Shown: positions 34,921-39,106 of the stretch, piece after piece
Layout: every line of letters begins with the position of its first letter
Numbering within the stretch: position 1 is the first letter of the stretch
NCBI GenBank assembly: GCA_021733925.1
Contig: JAIPJY010000062.1
Span: 1 to 39,106, forward strand
Origin: Prosthecobacter sp.
Lineage (GTDB): Bacteria > Verrucomicrobiota > Verrucomicrobiia > Verrucomicrobiales > Verrucomicrobiaceae
DNA: 39,106 bases
Reading direction: 5' to 3'
Made by a program: the position numbers and the translations under genes
The notes under the pieces: generated by a model
The model's input: the letters and a program-made list of their open reading frames with translations, nothing else
Databases searched by the model: none
Told to the model about the DNA's origin: nothing

Positions 34921-35997
34921 CGACAGCCCCGCTTCGGCGAGACGTTCCTTGAGGTCACTGGCCAGCAGGGCCTGAAGGATGCCCTCGATGCGGCCTTCCA
35001 TGAACTGGTCGAGGTTGTAGAGCGTGAGTTCGATGCGGTGATCGGTCACGCGGTTCTGCGGGTAGTTGTAGGTGCGGATTTTTTCTTCGCGCCCGCCGCT
35101 GCCGATGAGGTTTTTGCGGTTCGCAGAGTACTTGGCTGCTTCTTCCTGCTGCTTTCTTTCCAGCAGGCGGGAGCGCAGAATGCTCAGGGCTTTCTCCTTG
35201 TTCTTGATCTGGCTGCGGCCGTCCTGGCAGCGCACGATGGTGCCGGTGGGGATGTGCAGCACCTGCACGGCGGAGTCAGTGGTGTTCACGCCCTGGCCGC
35301 CCGCGCCGGAGGAGCGGCACACTTCGATGCGGACTTCGTCGGACTTGAGTTCGAAATCGACTTCCTCGGCCTCGGGCATCACGGCCACGGTGGCAGCGGA
35401 GGTGTGGATGCGGCCCTGGGCCTCAGTGGCGGGCACGCGCTGTACGCGGTGAACACCGCTTTCGTATTTCATCACGCGGTAGACGTCTTCACCGCTGATC
35501 TTGACGATGACTTCCTTGAAGCCGCCGACTTCGGAAGGGCTGGTATCGAGGGATTCAATCTTCCAGCCCCGGCCTTCCGCAAAGCGCGAGTACATGCGCA
35601 GCAGATCGGCGGCAAACAGCGAGGCTTCATCACCGCCGGTGCCGGCACGGATTTCGAGAATGATGTCGCGGCCTTCGAGGGGATCGGGTGGAAGGATGGA
35701 CTCTTGGATGGCCTTTTCGAGATCGACCAGGCGCTGCTCCAGCACGGGGATTTCCGCAGCGGCCATTTCGGCGAATTCCTTGTCCTCCTGGGACTTGGCC
35801 ATGACGCGGCTTTCCGCGAGTTCGACCTGGGTTTTTTCAAACGCATCCCAGCTTGTTAGCAGATTCTGCAGGCTGCGGTGTTCGCGCAGCATGTCACCGG
35901 CCTTTTTGGCATCGTCGTAGAAATTCGGGCGTCCGATGATGTCTTCGAGGTCGGCGAAGCGGGTGCGTTTACCGGCGATGACGCCTGAGTAGTCCAT
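34918..35997 (-). CDS. prfA: Peptide chain release factor 1
   Basis: This 359-residue class I release factor reads UAA and UAG and releases the finished peptide at the ribosome. The codon-recognition tripeptide is PAT (189-191, RVPATEAQGR), as in RF1 rather than the SPF of RF2. The GGQ hydrolysis motif is at 233-235 (GAGGQGVNTTDSA). ATG 35997 gives the usual RF1 length; the frame reaches 36051 but that part crosses the end of the upstream terminator region. It follows rpmE on the same strand, a gene pair common in bacteria, with a terminator between them. Confidence 0.97.
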   Translation of the reverse strand: MDYSGVIAGKRTRFADLEDIIGRPNFYDDAKKAGDMLREHRSLQNLLTSWDAFEKTQVELAESRVMAKSQEDKEFAEMAAAEIPVLEQRLVDLEKAIQESILPPDPLEGRDIILEIRAGTGGDEASLFAADLLRMYSRFAEGRGWKIESLDTSPSEVGGFKEVIVKISGEDVYRVMKYESGVHRVQRVPATEAQGRIHTSAATVAVMPEAEEVDFELKSDEVRIEVCRSSGAGGQGVNTTDSAVQVLHIPTGTIVRCQDGRSQIKNKEKALSILRSRLLERKQQEEAAKYSANRKNLIGSGGREEKIRTYNYPQNRVTDHRIELTLYNLDQFMEGRIEGILQALLASDLKERLAEAGLS

Positions 35998-36033
35998 GAG
36001 GGAAGGAGAGAGGAGGGAGCAGAGACAAAAAGA

Positions 36034-36067
36034 AAACGGTGCCCAGCACAAGGCATGGACACCGTTT
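36034..36067 (-). terminator. Rho-independent terminator between rpmE and prfA
   Basis: On the minus strand an AAACGGTGTCCATG arm and a GGGCACCGTTT arm form a stem of about 12 pairs with one G-U. A T-rich stretch (TCTTTTTGTCTC) follows towards prfA. Much rpmE transcription should stop here, leaving reduced read-through or a separate promoter for prfA. Confidence 0.75.
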
Positions 36068-36090
36068 GACTAAAAAGAGGGGGCTGTGAG

Positions 36091-36360
36091 CTACGCTTCG
36101 GCAGCAACTTCTGCGGCGGCAGGAGCGGCGGCTTCGAGCTTCGGAGCTGTGCGGCGGGCGCGGATGGAACCGTAGCGCTGGGCGAACTTGTCCACACGAC
36201 CGGCGGTGTCGATGAAGCGCTGTTCACCGGTGAAATACGGGTGGCAGGCGGAACAGATGCCGATACGGAGGTTTGGCACGGTCGAGATCGTGTTGTACAC
36301 GGCACCGCAGGTGCAGGTGATCGTCGTCTCGGTGGTCTTGGGATGGATGTTTTCTTTCAT
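36091..36360 (-). CDS. rpmE: 50S ribosomal protein bL31
   Basis: This 89-residue bL31 has zinc-ribbon cysteines retained (CTCG at 16-19 and CSAC at 36-39), so it is the zinc-containing form. Conserved blocks are HP at the start, HPYFTGEQRF and DTAGRVDKFAQRY. The Ala/Glu-rich tail (EAAAPAAAEVAAEA) is longer than in many bL31 proteins. It is followed by a terminator and then prfA. Confidence 0.95.
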   Translation of the reverse strand: MKENIHPKTTETTITCTCGAVYNTISTVPNLRIGICSACHPYFTGEQRFIDTAGRVDKFAQRYGSIRARRTAPKLEAAAPAAAEVAAEA

Positions 36361-36500
36361 GGTGGTGGGGAACCACGTGGTCAGGCGAGGCGCGGAATGC
36401 AGCTTTCGCCGGAGCGTGGGGGGAGGCAGAATAATGGACTTTGGGGGATGGTCAAGGGGGGAGTGAGAGGGGAAAGCAGGGGGGCTGGGCGCAGCTCTTT

Positions 36501-36635
36501 ACTGGGAGCGCCGATGTTTCATCGGCTCTGGGCGGGCGGCCCTGTGGTATCGGTATCGGATGAGCATCACTGCAAATGCGGCGCTTGTCATGCGGCGGAG
36601 CCTCCCGGAGCCGTTTAAAAAACGGCGCTCCCAGT
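36501..36635. repeat. REPIN-like element: two inverted REP-type hairpins
   Basis: ACTGGGAGCGCCG (36501-36513) and its exact complement (36623-36635) bound the element. Behind each head lies its own hairpin: GCCGATG-TTT-CATCGGC on the left (36510-36526), and GCCGTTT with AAACGGC on the right, read on the minus strand. The heads are identical while the stems differ by compensatory pairs. A GGAG tetranucleotide followed by a short palindrome, present twice in inverted order, is the REP/REPIN layout. The gap 36361-36735 has no gene and this element fills over a third of it. Confidence 0.75.
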
Positions 36636-36735
36636 ACAGAATGGTGCTGGCGAAAGCTGTGAGGCCCGAGAGCGGCTCATGGCGCATTCAACCCGCTGAT
36701 AACTCCGCCTCGCGCGCTGCGTTACCGGGCGGATC

Positions 36736-38559
36736 ATGATCCACCGACTTTGTCTCCTCTTCTCGCTCGTCGTTTGCACCCAGCTCCATGCGGCGGCGCC
36801 CAATGTGGTGGTGATGCTGGCGGATGACTCGGGCTGGGGGGATTACTCGTTCCACGGCAACACGAACCTGAAAACGCCGAACATTGATACTCTGGCGAAA
36901 TCGGGGGCGCGGTTTGACCGGTTTTTCGTCTGTGCGCTGTGTGCGCCCACCCGTGGCGAGTTTCTCACGGGGCGGTATCATTCACGCGGCGGGGTGAAGG
37001 GAGTTTCCACGGGGCTGGAGCGGCTGAACACGGACGAAAAGACCATCGCGGACGCCTTTCTGGCTTCGGGGTATGCCACAGGCGCGTTTGGGAAATGGCA
37101 CAATGGCAGCCAGTGGCCCTACCACCCGAATGCGCGCGGATTTCAGGAGTATGTGGGATACACGGCGGGCCACTGGGGCGAGTATTTTGACCCGCCGCTG
37201 GAGCACAACGGGAAGATGTTCCGCGCCAAGGGCTTCATCGTGGATGTGCTGGTGGGGAAGGCGATGGAGTTCATCGAAACCAACCGCGAGAAGCCGTTTT
37301 TCTGCTACATCCCGCTGACCACGCCGCACTCGCCTTTCAGTGTACCGGACGAGCACTGGGACAAGTTCAAAGACTCCCCGGTGACGATGCGTGGGGTGGA
37401 AGGTGAGAAGGAGGATCTCGCCGTGAGCCGCACCGTGCTGGCGATGATGGACAACATCGACCTGAATGTGGGGCGGGTGCTGAAGAAACTCGATGATTTG
37501 AACCTGAGCGAAAACACCATCGTGGTCTATTTCAGTGACAACGGCCCCAACAGCTTCCGCTGGAACGGCGGCATGAAGGGCAAAAAGGGCGTCACGGATG
37601 AAGGCGGGGTGCGCTCGGCGCTGTTCATGCGCTGGCCTGGCCGGATCAAGGAAGGCAGCACAATCACGCCGATTGCCGGGGCGATCGACCTGCTGCCGAC
37701 GCTGACCTCTCTGGCGGGCGTGAAATCAGTGAGCACCAAGCAGCTGGATGGCTGGGATTTCTCCAACCTGCTGCTCGGCGGCGAATGGAAGCGCGGGCCG
37801 CGCGAACTCATGAATTACAACGGCGGCAAGCTCAGTGTGCGCTCGCAGACCCACCGCCTCGATGCGAATGGCGTGTTGTTTGACATGGTGGCCGACCCCA
37901 ATCAGACGAAGGATGTCACCGCTGAGCAGCCGCAGATTGCGGCAGAACTCGCCGCCAAGGCCACGGCGTGGCACCAGGAGGTGTTTGGGAAACCCTATGT
38001 TCCCGCTCCTGCCGGTGGCAAGGGGAAGGGGAAGGGGAAGGCGAAAGGGAAAAACCCGGGGGCTGAGCCGTTCGCGGATGACCGGCCTTACCCGGTGGGA
38101 TATGCCGAGTTTCCCATCACCATGCTGCCCGCACGCGATGGCATCCCGCATGGCGAGGTCAAGCGCAGTTCCGGAGCGCCAAACTGCTCCTACTTCGTGA
38201 ACTGGAAGACGAAGGAAGATGCCATGACCTGGGACATCGAGGTTCACACCGCAGGTGACTATGAGGTGAGCATTGACTACGCCTGCCCGGAGGCGGATGC
38301 CGGAGCGACGGTGGAACTGAGTTTCGATGGCGCCAAGACGACGGGGAAGGTGACTCCCGGCTGGTACCCGCGCCTGCTCGATGATCAGGACCGCGCCTCA
38401 CGCAAAGGGGAGAGCTACATGCGCGACTTTCACAGCCTGCCGCTCGGCACCCTCACGCTGCCTGCCAAACGTGGCCTGCTCACCTTGCATGCGCTGGAGA
38501 TTCCCGGACAGACGGTCATGGAAGTGAGGCGCGTGACGCTGAAACTCAAGACAAAGTGA
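36736..38559 (+). CDS. Exported sulfatase with Gly-Lys linker and C-terminal beta domain
   Basis: This 607-residue type I sulfatase should remove sulfate esters, probably from polysaccharides. It has a signal peptide at 1-19 (…TQLHAAAP), metal-site residues in LADDSGWGD and the sulfatase signature CAPTRGEFLTGR, with Cys69 to be converted to formylglycine. Downstream are GKWHNG, TTPHSPF and FSDNGPN. After residue 420 a Gly-Lys linker, encoded by hexamer repeats (GGGGAA-type, about 38020-38052), leads to a domain of about 150 residues rich in beta strands. That domain may bind carbohydrate. The maturation enzyme is not in the window. The substrate is unknown. Confidence 0.92.
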   Translation: MIHRLCLLFSLVVCTQLHAAAPNVVVMLADDSGWGDYSFHGNTNLKTPNIDTLAKSGARFDRFFVCALCAPTRGEFLTGRYHSRGGVKGVSTGLERLNTDEKTIADAFLASGYATGAFGKWHNGSQWPYHPNARGFQEYVGYTAGHWGEYFDPPLEHNGKMFRAKGFIVDVLVGKAMEFIETNREKPFFCYIPLTTPHSPFSVPDEHWDKFKDSPVTMRGVEGEKEDLAVSRTVLAMMDNIDLNVGRVLKKLDDLNLSENTIVVYFSDNGPNSFRWNGGMKGKKGVTDEGGVRSALFMRWPGRIKEGSTITPIAGAIDLLPTLTSLAGVKSVSTKQLDGWDFSNLLLGGEWKRGPRELMNYNGGKLSVRSQTHRLDANGVLFDMVADPNQTKDVTAEQPQIAAELAAKATAWHQEVFGKPYVPAPAGGKGKGKGKAKGKNPGAEPFADDRPYPVGYAEFPITMLPARDGIPHGEVKRSSGAPNCSYFVNWKTKEDAMTWDIEVHTAGDYEVSIDYACPEADAGATVELSFDGAKTTGKVTPGWYPRLLDDQDRASRKGESYMRDFHSLPLGTLTLPAKRGLLTLHALEIPGQTVMEVRRVTLKLKTK

Positions 38560-38626
38560 TACATGGCATGATTCCTGATCTTGAAATTATCGCTCAACCA
38601 AGGAGAATCTCCAAACCAACCTCTTC

Positions 38627-39028
38627 ATGAAATTGTTCCGCGCCTGTTTTCTTGCCCTTTCCCCTCTGCTGCTGGCTGCCTGTGGCTCCATCGCTCCCGT
38701 GCCTTCAGGTACTTCAGGGATCGTGGTCGGTCCGAATGAAATCCGCGAATGCGGCCAGGGGAAGGTGCAGTTTCCAGCCGGGGTGTACACAGCGGAGGTC
38801 GTCTCTGAAAAGGGTACTTATTACCTGGCGCCTGAACGCATCCGCACCAAGGGGGTGCTCATGGGGCGTGCCGAGCGTGGGGGCATTTTTGTTTCCTCGG
38901 CACCCGGCAATCCGCAGGCCGCCTGGTTTGGTGACTTGAGTGCCACGGTGAAAGAAAAGCCAGGCACGAATGGCACTCAGTTAAGGCGGGTCATCGTGGA
39001 TTTTGAGCCCTCTGTAAACCTGCCATAA
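38627..39028 (+). CDS. Small lipoprotein, 3' end probably altered by an IS
   Basis: This 133-residue protein has a clear lipobox (LLLAACGS, Cys at 19) and a mature domain with no motif that I recognise. From codon 114 onward the reading runs into a 19-base sequence identical to the IS4-type terminal repeat at the left edge of the window. The last 19 or so residues (from NGTQLRRVIVDFEPSVNLP) may therefore be IS sequence rather than native protein. If so, the gene is truncated. Confidence 0.65.
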   Translation: MKLFRACFLALSPLLLAACGSIAPVPSGTSGIVVGPNEIRECGQGKVQFPAGVYTAEVVSEKGTYYLAPERIRTKGVLMGRAERGGIFVSSAPGNPQAAWFGDLSATVKEKPGTNGTQLRRVIVDFEPSVNLP

Positions 39029-39106
39029 GGGGTACAACAAAGCGGTGGTTTTTGGGTTGCAGGAGCATGGCTCTTCAAACTTGCTTTCTGCCTCATTTCC
39101 CACGCA
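38967..39106 (+). mobile_element. Probable left end of an IS4-family element
   Basis: CGAATGGCACTCAGTTAAG at 38967-38985 repeats, in opposite orientation, the end of the transposase-bearing element at 120-138. The 140 bases from here to the window edge are about as long as the 138 bases of element on the left, as expected if assembly stopped at the same repeat. No transposase N-terminus can be identified with confidence in the last 120 bases; ATG 39067 is a possible start. Confidence 0.5.

Overview
The window reads as chromosomal DNA of a Verrucomicrobium-like bacterium (Verrucomicrobiae, close in style to Prosthecobacter). The evidence is a planctomycete/verrucomicrobial-type ECF sigma factor next to a Ser/Thr kinase-WD40 gene, a PSCyt1/DUF1592 cytochrome with a DUF1552 partner, a twin-arginine Gfo/Idh/MocA oxidoreductase, a Cys-type sulfatase, high GC, and dispersed heptamer and REP-like repeats. 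I see no tRNA, rRNA or CRISPR array. Both ends look like the inside edges of IS4-family copies: the last 40 codons of a transposase and its terminal repeat at 1-138, and a matching 19-base end at 38967. The window may therefore be a whole contig broken at repeats.

Layout. 1-686: IS4 end and a small double-HTH regulator. 821-7904: a signalling module made of a Ser/Thr kinase-WD40 gene (minus strand, frame broken at a 7-base tandem repeat), a large exported FG-GAP/PKD-like protein (plus), an ECF sigma factor (minus) and the 5' stub of another exported protein. Three of these genes carry the same promoter-like motif upstream, the likely target of the sigma factor. 7922-14388: a second HTH cassette, a three-gene phosphorelay operon (PAS histidine kinase, double receiver, REC-PAS-histidine kinase-REC) and a third, truncated HTH cassette. 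14546-16538: a tyrosine/dual-specificity phosphatase and a Gfo/Idh/MocA oxidoreductase, convergent across a perfect 10-bp hairpin. 16805-23463: DUF1592 cytochrome, DUF1552 protein and two tandem exported paralogues of unknown function, with three dispersed repeats around them.

23656-30698 is the most striking locus: a TonB-dependent receptor, a signal-peptide-bearing and C-terminally membrane-anchored CobN-like chelatase, a MotA/TolQ/ExbB-like protein and a DUF2149 protein, joined by a 7-base gap and two ATGA overlaps. This order matches the core of the Bacteroidetes Hmu (heme uptake) system, in which HmuS is the CobN-like protein, so I read it as an envelope tetrapyrrole-acquisition system. 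A DPP-IV-type peptidase follows.

33065-36360 carries a small lipoprotein, a HEAT-repeat protein and the housekeeping pair prfA and rpmE. 36501-36635 is a REPIN-like element with compensatory stem changes. 36736-39028 carries a sulfatase and a lipoprotein whose tail runs into the presumed right-hand IS end.
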